From the NCBI GenBank assembly GCA_934500705.1, contig CAKSTI010000002.1, positions 124,001 through 188,000 on the forward strand: 64,000 bases of DNA. Reading direction: 5' to 3'. Each line of letters starts with the position of its first letter. Positions within the stretch are counted from its first letter, which is position 1. The DNA comes from an uncultured Clostridia bacterium (GTDB lineage Bacteria > Bacillota > Clostridia > UMGS1810). Below, piece after piece: positions 34,627-42,696 of the stretch. Below the pieces are notes generated by a model that had not been told where the DNA came from, did not search any database, and worked only from the letters and a program-made list of their open reading frames with translations. A program made the position numbers and the translations under genes.

Positions 34627-36564
34627 ATGGGACTCACACTTACAGAGAAAATTCTTAAAGCACATCTCGCAGACGGCGAATTTAAAAAGGGCGGGGAGAT
34701 AGGCATTAAAATCGACCAGACCCTGACCCAGGACGCCACGGGAACAATGGCATACCTCGAATTTGAGGCAATGGGCGTGGACAGAGTAAAGACCGAATGC
34801 TCCGTTGCTTACATCGACCACAACACCTTGCAGTCCGGCTTTGAAAACGCCGACGACCACAGATTTATAGGCTCGGTTGCCAAAAAGCACGGCATATACT
34901 TCTCCCGTCCCGGCAACGGCATCTGCCATCAGGTGCATCTCGAAAGGTTCGGCGTGCCGGGCAAAACTCTAATCGGCTCGGACAGCCATACCCCCACCGG
35001 CGGCGGTATCGGTATGATTGCCATAGGCGCAGGCGGTCTTGACGTTGCGGTTGCAATGGGCGGCGGCGCTTACTACATCACCTACCCCAAGATAGTAAAG
35101 GTGAACCTCACAGGCAAGCTCTCTCCCTGGGTTGCCGCAAAGGACGTAATTTTGGAAATACTCAGAATTATGACGGTAAAAGGCGGCGTCGGCAAAGTAA
35201 TCGAATACTGCGGCGACGGCGTAAAGACCCTCTCTGTTCCGGAGCGTGCCACAATTACAAATATGGGCGCAGAACTCGGAGCAACAACGTCAATATTCCC
35301 CTCGGACGAGATTACAAAGGAATTTTTAAGAGCGCAAAAGCGTGAGGACGTGTGGACGGAGCTTAAAGCTGACGACGACGCAGTGTATGACGAGGAGATA
35401 AACATAGACCTCTCCAAACTCGAACCGGCGGCAGCGTGCCCCCACTCTCCCGATAATATAAAGAGCATCTCACAGCTCGGCAAAATGAAGATAGACCAGG
35501 TGTGCATAGGCTCGTGCACAAACAGCTCACTTCTCGATATGCTCAAAGTTGCCCATATCTTAAAGGGCAAAACAGTGCACCCCGATGTGTCGCTCTCCAT
35601 TGCCCCCGGTTCCAAACAGGTGCTCAAAATGCTCGCCGACAACGGCGCACTTTCCGTTATGATAGAGGCAGGCGCAAGAATACTCGAAAGCGCCTGCGGC
35701 CCGTGCATAGGTATGGGGCAGTCGCCTAACTCCAAGGGCGTGTCGCTAAGAACATTTAACAGAAACTTCCTCGGCAGGAGCGGAACAAAGGACGCCGAAA
35801 TTTACCTCGTTTCCCCCGAAACTGCGGCAATATCGGCAATTAACGGCTTTTTGACCGACCCCCGTGACATAGGCGAAATGCCCGACTTTAAACTGCCTGA
35901 GGAATTTACAATCAATGACAATATGATTGTTCCCCCGTGCGACGAAAAGGATATGGACAGCGTTGAGGTGCTCAGAGGCCCCAACATTAAGCCGTTCCCC
36001 AAGACTTCGCCGCTCGACGAAGTAATAGACTGCAAATGCTCGCTCAAAGTCGGCGACAACATCACCACAGACCACATTATGCCTGCCGGCGCAAAGATAC
36101 TTCCTCTGCGCTCCAACATTCCGGCAATATCCAAATTCTGCTTTACCGTCTGTGACGAAAAGTTCCCCGAAAGGGCAGAGTCGCTCGGTTCCAGCATAAT
36201 TGTCGGCGGTTCAAACTACGGCCAGGGCTCGTCCAGAGAGCACGCCGCACTTGCTCCGCTCCACCTGGGCATTAAGATTGTAATTACAAAGTCGTTTGCA
36301 AGAATACACCGCTCCAACCTCATCAATGCCGGCATACTGCCTCTCAATTTTGTAAACGAGAGCGACTACGGCAAGATAAGCGAGGGCGACGAGTTAATCT
36401 GCGAGAACGTGCGTGAAACCGTGCGCAAAGGCGGCGACTTTATCGTCAGAAACAAGACTACCGGCGACTATATCCCCTGCACTTGTGAGCTTAGCGACAG
36501 GGCAAAGGAAATTGTTCTTTCCGGAGGACTCTTAAACTACACCAAACAGAAAGGAAACGACTGA
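34627..36564 (+). CDS. Aconitate hydratase
   Basis: A 645-residue aconitase that interconverts citrate and isocitrate. The iron-sulfur ligands are in CIGSCTNSSLLDM and in ESACGPCIGMGQSPNS (CxxC). The GSDSHTPTGGGIGMIAIGAGGLD block and the C-terminal swivel-domain motif SNYGQGSSREHAALAPLHLG are clear. Its length is the short form common in anaerobic Firmicutes and Thermotogae, close to LeuC-LeuD fusions, so a homoaconitase/isopropylmalate activity is a lesser alternative; the adjacent icd favours aconitase. AAAGGA precedes the ATG. It lies behind an attenuator-like leader. Confidence 0.9.
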   Translation: MGLTLTEKILKAHLADGEFKKGGEIGIKIDQTLTQDATGTMAYLEFEAMGVDRVKTECSVAYIDHNTLQSGFENADDHRFIGSVAKKHGIYFSRPGNGICHQVHLERFGVPGKTLIGSDSHTPTGGGIGMIAIGAGGLDVAVAMGGGAYYITYPKIVKVNLTGKLSPWVAAKDVILEILRIMTVKGGVGKVIEYCGDGVKTLSVPERATITNMGAELGATTSIFPSDEITKEFLRAQKREDVWTELKADDDAVYDEEINIDLSKLEPAAACPHSPDNIKSISQLGKMKIDQVCIGSCTNSSLLDMLKVAHILKGKTVHPDVSLSIAPGSKQVLKMLADNGALSVMIEAGARILESACGPCIGMGQSPNSKGVSLRTFNRNFLGRSGTKDAEIYLVSPETAAISAINGFLTDPRDIGEMPDFKLPEEFTINDNMIVPPCDEKDMDSVEVLRGPNIKPFPKTSPLDEVIDCKCSLKVGDNITTDHIMPAGAKILPLRSNIPAISKFCFTVCDEKFPERAESLGSSIIVGGSNYGQGSSREHAALAPLHLGIKIVITKSFARIHRSNLINAGILPLNFVNESDYGKISEGDELICENVRETVRKGGDFIVRNKTTGDYIPCTCELSDRAKEIVLSGGLLNYTKQKGND

Positions 36565-36565
36565 T

Positions 36566-37780
36566 ATGGCAAAAATTCAAATGAAAACTCCCTTAGTCGA
36601 GATGGACGGCGACGAGATGACCAGAGTCATCTGGAAAATGATAAAGGATATTCTCCTGACCCCGTATATCGACCTCAAAACCGAGTACTACGACCTCGGA
36701 CTTGAATACAGAAACGAAACCGATGACAAAGTCACCTTTGACAGTGCCGAGGCAACCAAAAAGTACGGCGTTGCCGTAAAGTGCGCCACCATTACTCCCA
36801 ATGCGGCAAGAATGACGGAGTATAACTTAAAGGAAATGTGGAAGTCCCCCAACGGCACCATAAGGGCAATCCTTGACGGTACGGTTTTCAGGACCCCGAT
36901 AATAGTAAAGGGCATCACTCCCTTTATCCCCACCTGGACAAAGCCCATAACCATTGCCCGCCACGCATACGGCGATGTGTATAAGAATACGGAAATGCAG
37001 GTAAAGCAGGGCACAAAGTGCTACCTTACCGCCGTAGACGAAAACGGCAAGGAAACCAAAGAGCTTATCTATGACTTCTCCGACTCCGACGGCATAATCC
37101 AGGGTCTGCACAACAAGGACAATTCCATTGCCGGTTATGCAAGGAGCTGTTTTAACTTTGCCCTCGACACCAAGCAGGATTTGTGGTTTGCCACAAAGGA
37201 CACAATTTCCAAGAAGTATGACCACCGCTTTAAGGACATCTTTGCCGAGATTTACGAGAATGAATACAAGCAGAAGTTTGCAGACGCAGGCATAGAGTAT
37301 TTCTATACTTTAATTGACGATGCCGTTGCAAGGGTTGTCCGCTCCGACGGCGGCTACATCTGGGCGTGCAAAAACTATGACGGCGATGTAATGAGTGATA
37401 TGGTTGCCACCGCATACGGCAGTCTTGCAATGATGACGAGCGTTCTTGTTTCCCCCAGCGGAATTTATGAGTACGAGGCGGCTCACGGTACTGTTCAGCG
37501 CCACTATTACAAGTACTTAAAGGGCGAGAGCACATCTACAAACAGCGTTGCCACAATTTTTGCCTGGACGGGCGCACTGCGCAAGAGGGGCGAGCTTGAC
37601 GGTCTGAAAGAGCTCGCAAACTTTGCCGATTGCCTCGAAAAGGCTACAATCCAAACCATTGAGGACGGCGTTATGACCGGTGACCTGTATCTGCTTTCCA
37701 AACTGGAAAACAAGCAAAAGGTTGATACCGAGGGATTTTTACACGCAGTAGATGAAAGACTTAAAAAGTTAATAGGATAA
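36566..37780 (+). CDS. icd: NADP-dependent isocitrate dehydrogenase (eukaryotic-like type)
   Basis: A 404-residue enzyme that oxidises isocitrate to 2-oxoglutarate with NADP. The opening PLVEMDGDEMTRVIWKMIKD, ATITPNAARMTEYNLKEMWK, SPNGTIRAILDGTVFR and the C-terminal YEYEAAHGTVQRHYYKYLKG are those of the homodimeric type usual in eukaryotes and some anaerobes. It starts one base after aconitase stops. The pair would supply 2-oxoglutarate for glutamate synthesis through the oxidative half of the citric acid cycle. Confidence 0.95.
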   Translation: MAKIQMKTPLVEMDGDEMTRVIWKMIKDILLTPYIDLKTEYYDLGLEYRNETDDKVTFDSAEATKKYGVAVKCATITPNAARMTEYNLKEMWKSPNGTIRAILDGTVFRTPIIVKGITPFIPTWTKPITIARHAYGDVYKNTEMQVKQGTKCYLTAVDENGKETKELIYDFSDSDGIIQGLHNKDNSIAGYARSCFNFALDTKQDLWFATKDTISKKYDHRFKDIFAEIYENEYKQKFADAGIEYFYTLIDDAVARVVRSDGGYIWACKNYDGDVMSDMVATAYGSLAMMTSVLVSPSGIYEYEAAHGTVQRHYYKYLKGESTSTNSVATIFAWTGALRKRGELDGLKELANFADCLEKATIQTIEDGVMTGDLYLLSKLENKQKVDTEGFLHAVDERLKKLIG

Positions 37781-37856
37781 ATACGGCAAACGGCGCAGAT
37801 GATTTCTGCACCCCCTAAAAATTTTTAAAATAATATAAAAACGGCAGTAAATGTGA

Positions 37857-38019
37857 CGGGACTGCAAGGAACAAACGTGCTCCTTGCAGTCCCGCATTAG
37901 TCCGGCGACTACCTGTTTTTACCGACGGTACGGCTGACCGTCGGATTTTTGGTCACTTGCATAAAAAATGCGCAGACAGAGCCTGCGCACGAAAAACGCA
38001 AGTGACCCTTTCTGTCGCC
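37857..38019. other. Strongly folded intergenic element (candidate structured RNA)
   Basis: No gene is visible here. A perfect 14-bp hairpin (37857-37870 with 37881-37894) is followed by nested helices: P1 GGCGAC/GTCGCC (37904-37909 with 38014-38019) enclosing P2, 8 bp (37922-37929 with 37937-37944), and P3, 10 bp (37951-37960 with 37998-38007), which itself holds a 7-bp hairpin (37969-37975 with 37983-37989) across an A-rich internal loop. This can form a three-way junction. P2 followed by ATTTTT could also end the icd message. Confidence 0.6.
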
Positions 38020-38333
38020 AAACAAAATTAAAACAGCAAAATATAATATGGTTATCACACACAACTAATAATCGTGTTTATTGAGCTTACAACTCGCAAA
38101 AGTTTGAATAATATATTACAAGCCTTGTTTTAAGCGGGACAAATGCGTTTTTGCCTAAACCAAAAGGCTCCCATATATTTTCAAACACACGAACCAACGA
38201 TAGCCGATATATCTATTTAATTTTGTTTGGCATACACATTGTAACACATATTTTTCCGCATTGCAAGCATAAAATTAAAATTCATAATATTTTGCCCGTA
38301 AACATACTAATAGTTACAGGGCAGGTGTTGCAT
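38020..38333. other. AT-rich intergenic stretch before the M23 gene
   Basis: Over 300 bases with no convincing coding frame or consensus sigma-A promoter. The frame open from 38151 has no ribosome site and weak coding character. A sporulation-type promoter would be expected if the following pair is SpoIVFAB, but no confident match was found. Confidence 0.5.
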
Positions 38334-39248
38334 ATGGAAAACAGACGCTACGGCAGAGCAAGTACAAAGTACCGTACGAAAATCGAAAAAAAGAAAACTC
38401 CGCTCGAAAAAATTCTTGCACGCCAGAGCGCAGTCTGCGCAGTATTACTGACCGCAGGGATTGCGGCGTCGTTTCTCGGCACGGGCAAAGACATTCGTTC
38501 GGCGGTAAAATATACCCTCTACAACACAAACTCGGCAAGCGAGTGGAAAAAGCAGTTAAAACCGGCGGCGGACAAAATTAAGACAAGTGCGCTCAGCGCC
38601 GCTAAAACGTGGGACGGAGCGGTTAAAACGTGCGAAAAAAGGCTCGGCATAACAAAACCGCAAACATCACAGCCGGCTAAGGCAGACAGTAAAAAAGATA
38701 ATAAAAGAACTGCGGAAAAAGATAAAAAGACCGAAAAATCCGAAAAATCCGAAAAATCCAAAAAATCCGAAAAAACAGAAAATACACAAAACGGCGTAAC
38801 CGACGCAAATTCCGAGAAGTACGAGGCGCCGAACTCCGACGGCATACCCGTGTTTGCCGTGCCGACATACGGCGAGATTTCCTCTGCCTTCGGCACCCGT
38901 GTCCACCCCATAAGCGGCGAAACTCTGGAACACACGGGCATTGACATTGCCGCCGACGGCGGTGCGTGCGTTGCTGCCGCCGCAGGCGGTACGGTGGAAA
39001 AAACGGGCGAGGACAGCGCAAACGGCAAATACATCATTGTACGCCACAGCGCAAACTGCACCACTGTGTACGCTCACCTCTCCAAGGTGTGCGTGGCGGA
39101 GGGTGAGGCGGTTGACAGCAGCATAAAAATCGGCGAAGTCGGTTCGAGCGGAATTTCCACAGGTCCGCACCTTCACTTTGAAATAAAAATCAATCAAAAA
39201 AGCGTAAACCCCGAAAATTATGTTAATATTTCGCATCGCACCAAGTAG
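38334..39248 (+). CDS. Membrane-anchored M23 (LytM) peptidase-domain protein, SpoIVFA-like position
   Basis: A 304-residue protein. A basic cytoplasmic start is followed by one membrane helix (AVCAVLLTAGIAASFLG), a Lys/Glu/Ser low-complexity linker around residues 115-150, and a C-terminal M23 domain. The zinc and catalytic residues are complete: H in TLEHTGIDI with D four residues later, and HLHF in GPHLHFEIKI. It lies 8 bp before an M50 protease gene, the order of spoIVFA-spoIVFB, where SpoIVFA holds and inhibits the pro-sigma-K protease. Bacillus SpoIVFA has a degenerate LytM domain, so the intact site here is notable. The ATG at 38334 with CAGGTG is the start. Confidence 0.72.
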   Translation: MENRRYGRASTKYRTKIEKKKTPLEKILARQSAVCAVLLTAGIAASFLGTGKDIRSAVKYTLYNTNSASEWKKQLKPAADKIKTSALSAAKTWDGAVKTCEKRLGITKPQTSQPAKADSKKDNKRTAEKDKKTEKSEKSEKSKKSEKTENTQNGVTDANSEKYEAPNSDGIPVFAVPTYGEISSAFGTRVHPISGETLEHTGIDIAADGGACVAAAAGGTVEKTGEDSANGKYIIVRHSANCTTVYAHLSKVCVAEGEAVDSSIKIGEVGSSGISTGPHLHFEIKINQKSVNPENYVNISHRTK

Positions 39249-39256
39249 CGGGTGCG

Positions 39257-40165
39257 GTGCGCCGCAGAATGTCTGCAAAGACGCCAACCGGCAAAAATCG
39301 GAAACGGCGGAGCCTGTTCCGGCGAAAGGGTGAACATAATACGTTAAAACCTTGTGTACGCTTTGCGCTTGCACTTTTTGTGTGGGCGCTTTTGTTTTCT
39401 GTAAAAAGCATTGCAATAATTGCGGCGGCGGTACTGCTCCACGAGGCGGCGCACTTTGCAATGTGCCTGCATTTGGGCGTTAAAATCCTTGCGTTTACAC
39501 CGCTGCCGTGGGGAATGAGTATTCACACTCCGCTAATCGACTCACCACGTATGCAGCTGGCAATATCCGCCGCCGGGCCGATTTGCAACTTTGCGGTTCT
39601 TGCGCTGTGCTGTGCGGTAAGGAGCGTGTTTGGGATAAATTCTGCGGACTTTGAACTCTTTATGCTCGCAAACTTTGCCGACGGATTTTTAAATCTCCTG
39701 CCGGCTCTGCCGCTCGACGGGGGCATCATCTTAAAATCACGGCTTTGCATAGGCCACGGGCTTGCAGGCGGATTTAAAACGGCAATCAATATTTCCGCCG
39801 CAATAGGGGTTTTGATTTTCCTTTTCGGCGTGGGGGCGTTTTTGGAGAGCGGATACAACTTTTCGTATATGGCGGCAGGCATTTTTATACTTTCTAACTT
39901 AAAACACGAAAGACAGCTTTTAATGTGCATAAAAAAACGGGTGTTTACAGGCGAGGTAAAATCTGCGCAAAAGATAAGATACATAACCGTGGACGAAAAC
40001 TGCAACGCAATCTGCCTTGCAAGCCTCATCTCGTGCTCGTACACACTCATTTTCCTTGTAAATTCGTCCGACAGATTTCTGGGAGAGGTCACACAGGAGG
40101 AACTTATCAAAAAACTTTTTGAAAACAGTTTAATTACTGTGGGAGAATGTATTGAAAAATTTTAA
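39257..40165 (+). CDS. M50 intramembrane metalloprotease, SpoIVFB-like
   Basis: A 302-residue site-2-protease-type membrane enzyme. The zinc motif HEAAH lies in VLLHEAAHFAMCLHLG, and the second motif LPALPLDGGIIL supplies the aspartate. Six hydrophobic segments are seen, then a C-terminal CBS-like cytoplasmic part. Size and the M23 neighbour match SpoIVFB, which cleaves pro-sigma-K in the mother cell; a general S2P role is the alternative. The start is uncertain: GTG at 39257 or ATG at 39269, neither with a strong ribosome site, so coupling to the preceding gene is likely. Confidence 0.8.
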   Translation: MRRRMSAKTPTGKNRKRRSLFRRKGEHNTLKPCVRFALALFVWALLFSVKSIAIIAAAVLLHEAAHFAMCLHLGVKILAFTPLPWGMSIHTPLIDSPRMQLAISAAGPICNFAVLALCCAVRSVFGINSADFELFMLANFADGFLNLLPALPLDGGIILKSRLCIGHGLAGGFKTAINISAAIGVLIFLFGVGAFLESGYNFSYMAAGIFILSNLKHERQLLMCIKKRVFTGEVKSAQKIRYITVDENCNAICLASLISCSYTLIFLVNSSDRFLGEVTQEELIKKLFENSLITVGECIEKF

Positions 40166-40213
40166 ATTATATAGTATTATATATACATAAGATAAAAAGG
40201 ACAGGTAGTTTAA

Positions 40214-42052
40214 ATGCTTAAACAAAAAATAGAAAACATACTTCCGCTCGTGGAAAAACCGGCACGCTACGCCGGGGGCGAGCTCAACAGCGTGATAAAA
40301 GATAAAAACAAGGTGGACATACGCTTTGCCTTTTGCTTTGCCGATGTTTACGAAATCGGTATGAGCCACCTTGGTATGAAAATTCTCTACCATCTGCTCA
40401 ACGACCGCAAAGACACCTGGTGCGAGAGAGTCTTTGCCCCGTGGGTGGATATGGAGGACAAAATGCGGAAAAACAATATTCCGCTTTTCGGACTGGAAAG
40501 TATGGAGAGCGTTCGGCATTTTGACTTTTTGGGTTTTACTCTGCAATACGAAATGAGCTATTCCAATATTCTCAATATGCTTGACCTTGCCGGTATTCCG
40601 CTCTTGCAAAAGGACAGGGGCGAGGGCGACCCGTTCATCATTATGGGCGGCCCGTGCGCATACAGCGCCGAGTGCATTGCTCCGTTTGCCGACTTCTTTC
40701 AGCTCGGCGAGGGCGAAGAGATAATGAACGAGTGTATGGACGCATACATCGAGTGGAAAAAGGCGGGACTTCCACGTGAGGAGTACTTAAAGGCGGTTGC
40801 CAAAATTCCGGGCGTGTACGTTCCCTCGTTTTATGACGTTACGTATAACGATGACGGTACCGTGCGTGCAATAACGCCAATAAATGACGACGTGCCCAAA
40901 ACCGTAAAAAAGCGTGTTATAGAGGATTTGGACAAGGTGTATTTTCCCGACAAAGTGGTTGTGCCGTTTACGGAGATTGTGCACGACCGCATAATGCTCG
41001 AAGTTTTCCGTGGCTGTATAAGGGGCTGCCGCTTTTGCCAGGCAGGGCAGATTTACCGCCCCGTGAGGGAAAAATCCGCCAAAACTCTGCTTGAATGTGC
41101 CAAAAAATTAATAGACTCCACAGGATATGAGGAAATAACGCTTTCCTCGCTCAGCACGTCGGATTACAGGGAATTAAAGGAGCTTACCGACGGACTCTTA
41201 AAACTCACCGAGGACAAGCGTGTGAGCCTGTCGCTCCCGTCACTGCGGCTGGACTCTTTCTCCATTGAGCTTATGGACAAGGTTTCCAAAGTGCGCAAAA
41301 GCTCGCTCACCTTTGCTCCCGAGGCAGGCACGCAGAGAATGCGTGACGTCATCAATAAGGGCATAACCGAGGAAGATTTGATGAGCAGTACCAAAATGGC
41401 ATTTGAGGGCGGCTACAACAGCATAAAGCTGTATTTTATGATAGGTCTGCCGTTTGAAACAATAGAGGACGTGTGCGGAATAGGCGACCTTGCCAAAAAG
41501 GTTGACGACAACTACTTTACCGTTCCCAAAGAGGTGAGAGCGCCCGGACTGCGCATAACGCTTTCCGTTTCGTCCTTTGTGCCAAAGGCGTTTACGCCGT
41601 TTCAGTGGGCACGGCAGGACACGCAGGAGGAACTGCGTGTAAAGCAGGAGGCGTTAGGGCAGAACATAAAGTCCAAAAGAATTAAATACAACTACCACGA
41701 GGCGCCCGTCAGCGTCTTGGAGGGCGTGTTTGCCCGTGGCGACAGGAGGCTTGCCGACGTGCTCTTAAAGGCGCACGAAAAGGGCATACGCTTTGACGGT
41801 TGGAGCGAGTTTTTCAGTATGGAAAAGTGGCAGGAGGCATTTGACGAGTGCGGACTTACTATGGAATTTTACACCCGTGCGAGGGACTTTGACGAGGTTC
41901 TGCCGTGGGATATGATAGACATCGGCGTTAAAAAGTCGTTTTTAATCTCCGAGGCAAAAAAGGCGGAAAAAGCCATTGTCACGCCCAACTGCCGCAAACA
42001 GTGTTCGGGCTGCGGTGCAAATTGCTTTAAAGGCGGTGTTTGCTATGAGTAA
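40214..42052 (+). CDS. B12-binding-type radical SAM protein (TIGR03960 family)
   Basis: A 612-residue protein. The N-terminal part resembles a cobalamin-binding Rossmann domain (FCFADVYEIGMSHLGMKILY). The radical SAM core has the cluster motif CIRGCRFCQAG near residues 275-285, followed by ITLSSLSTSDYRELKEL. The C-terminus carries a Cys-rich CRKQCSGCGANCFKGGVCYE tail. The family always lies next to TIGR03936 proteins, as here (8-bp overlap), and its reaction is not established; links to tRNA or ribosome modification have been suggested. AAAAGGAC precedes the ATG. Confidence 0.9.
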   Translation: MLKQKIENILPLVEKPARYAGGELNSVIKDKNKVDIRFAFCFADVYEIGMSHLGMKILYHLLNDRKDTWCERVFAPWVDMEDKMRKNNIPLFGLESMESVRHFDFLGFTLQYEMSYSNILNMLDLAGIPLLQKDRGEGDPFIIMGGPCAYSAECIAPFADFFQLGEGEEIMNECMDAYIEWKKAGLPREEYLKAVAKIPGVYVPSFYDVTYNDDGTVRAITPINDDVPKTVKKRVIEDLDKVYFPDKVVVPFTEIVHDRIMLEVFRGCIRGCRFCQAGQIYRPVREKSAKTLLECAKKLIDSTGYEEITLSSLSTSDYRELKELTDGLLKLTEDKRVSLSLPSLRLDSFSIELMDKVSKVRKSSLTFAPEAGTQRMRDVINKGITEEDLMSSTKMAFEGGYNSIKLYFMIGLPFETIEDVCGIGDLAKKVDDNYFTVPKEVRAPGLRITLSVSSFVPKAFTPFQWARQDTQEELRVKQEALGQNIKSKRIKYNYHEAPVSVLEGVFARGDRRLADVLLKAHEKGIRFDGWSEFFSMEKWQEAFDECGLTMEFYTRARDFDEVLPWDMIDIGVKKSFLISEAKKAEKAIVTPNCRKQCSGCGANCFKGGVCYE

Positions 42053-42695
42053 AATAAGGATTTGCTATTCTCAGGGCGAGAGCGTGCGCTTTATCTCGCA
42101 CCTTGACTTTTTGCGCACCATTACACGCACTTTCCGCCGTGCCGGTATGCCGATTAAGTACTCCGAGGGTTTTAATCCGCATATGGTAATGACCATAGGA
42201 CTTCCCCTGTCTGTCGGCACAACGTCCGTCTGCGACTGCCTGGACGCCGAGCTTACCGAGGACGTGGATTTGCAAAAGCTCAAAGACACGCTCAATGCCT
42301 GCGCCCCCGTGGGAATTGTGATAAACGACATAAAGAGCTGTGACGGACTTAAACCGCTCTATCAGATAGACAGCGCACTCTACGAGGCGGACTTTGTAAC
42401 GGACAAAGAGATAGACGTTCAGAGGTATATAGACGAGAAGGAAATTATAATAGAAAAGAAATCAAAGCGCAAAATAAAGGAAGTAAATATAAAAGACTTT
42501 ATCCGTTCGATTAAAATTAAAAGTTCGGACGGCAAAAGCCACTCGCTTATGCTCCACATTAACGCAGGTAATTTTTCCAACCTTAAACCGGAGCTTGTCG
42601 TGCACTCTATGGAAAAGTACTTCGGCTGCACAGCAAGCAACCTGAGGATTGAACGCAAGGAAATTTATTTTGACGATATGACAAGGGTGTTTTAA
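42045..42695 (+). CDS. TIGR03936 / DUF2344 radical-SAM-associated protein
   Basis: A 216-residue protein starting MSKIRICYSQGESVRFISHL, with HLDFLRTITRTFRRAGMPIK and YSEGFNPHMVMTIGLPLSVG, the diagnostic DUF2344 blocks. It is the obligate partner of the preceding radical SAM protein; some genomes have the two fused. The ATG at 42045 overlaps the previous gene by 8 bp, with AAAGGCGGTG upstream. ligA starts one base after its stop. Molecular function unknown. Confidence 0.9.
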   Translation: MSKIRICYSQGESVRFISHLDFLRTITRTFRRAGMPIKYSEGFNPHMVMTIGLPLSVGTTSVCDCLDAELTEDVDLQKLKDTLNACAPVGIVINDIKSCDGLKPLYQIDSALYEADFVTDKEIDVQRYIDEKEIIIEKKSKRKIKEVNIKDFIRSIKIKSSDGKSHSLMLHINAGNFSNLKPELVVHSMEKYFGCTASNLRIERKEIYFDDMTRVF

Positions 42696-42696
42696 A

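Noticed and set aside
38151..38333. 61-codon N-terminal extension of the M23 protein
   Set aside because: No ribosome site, poor coding character, and the ATG at 38334 with a suitable site is followed at once by a typical basic start and membrane helix.
38725..38785. Short tandem repeats in the M23 gene as a CRISPR-like array
   Set aside because: They are in frame and encode a Lys-Ser-Glu linker; no spacer structure exists.
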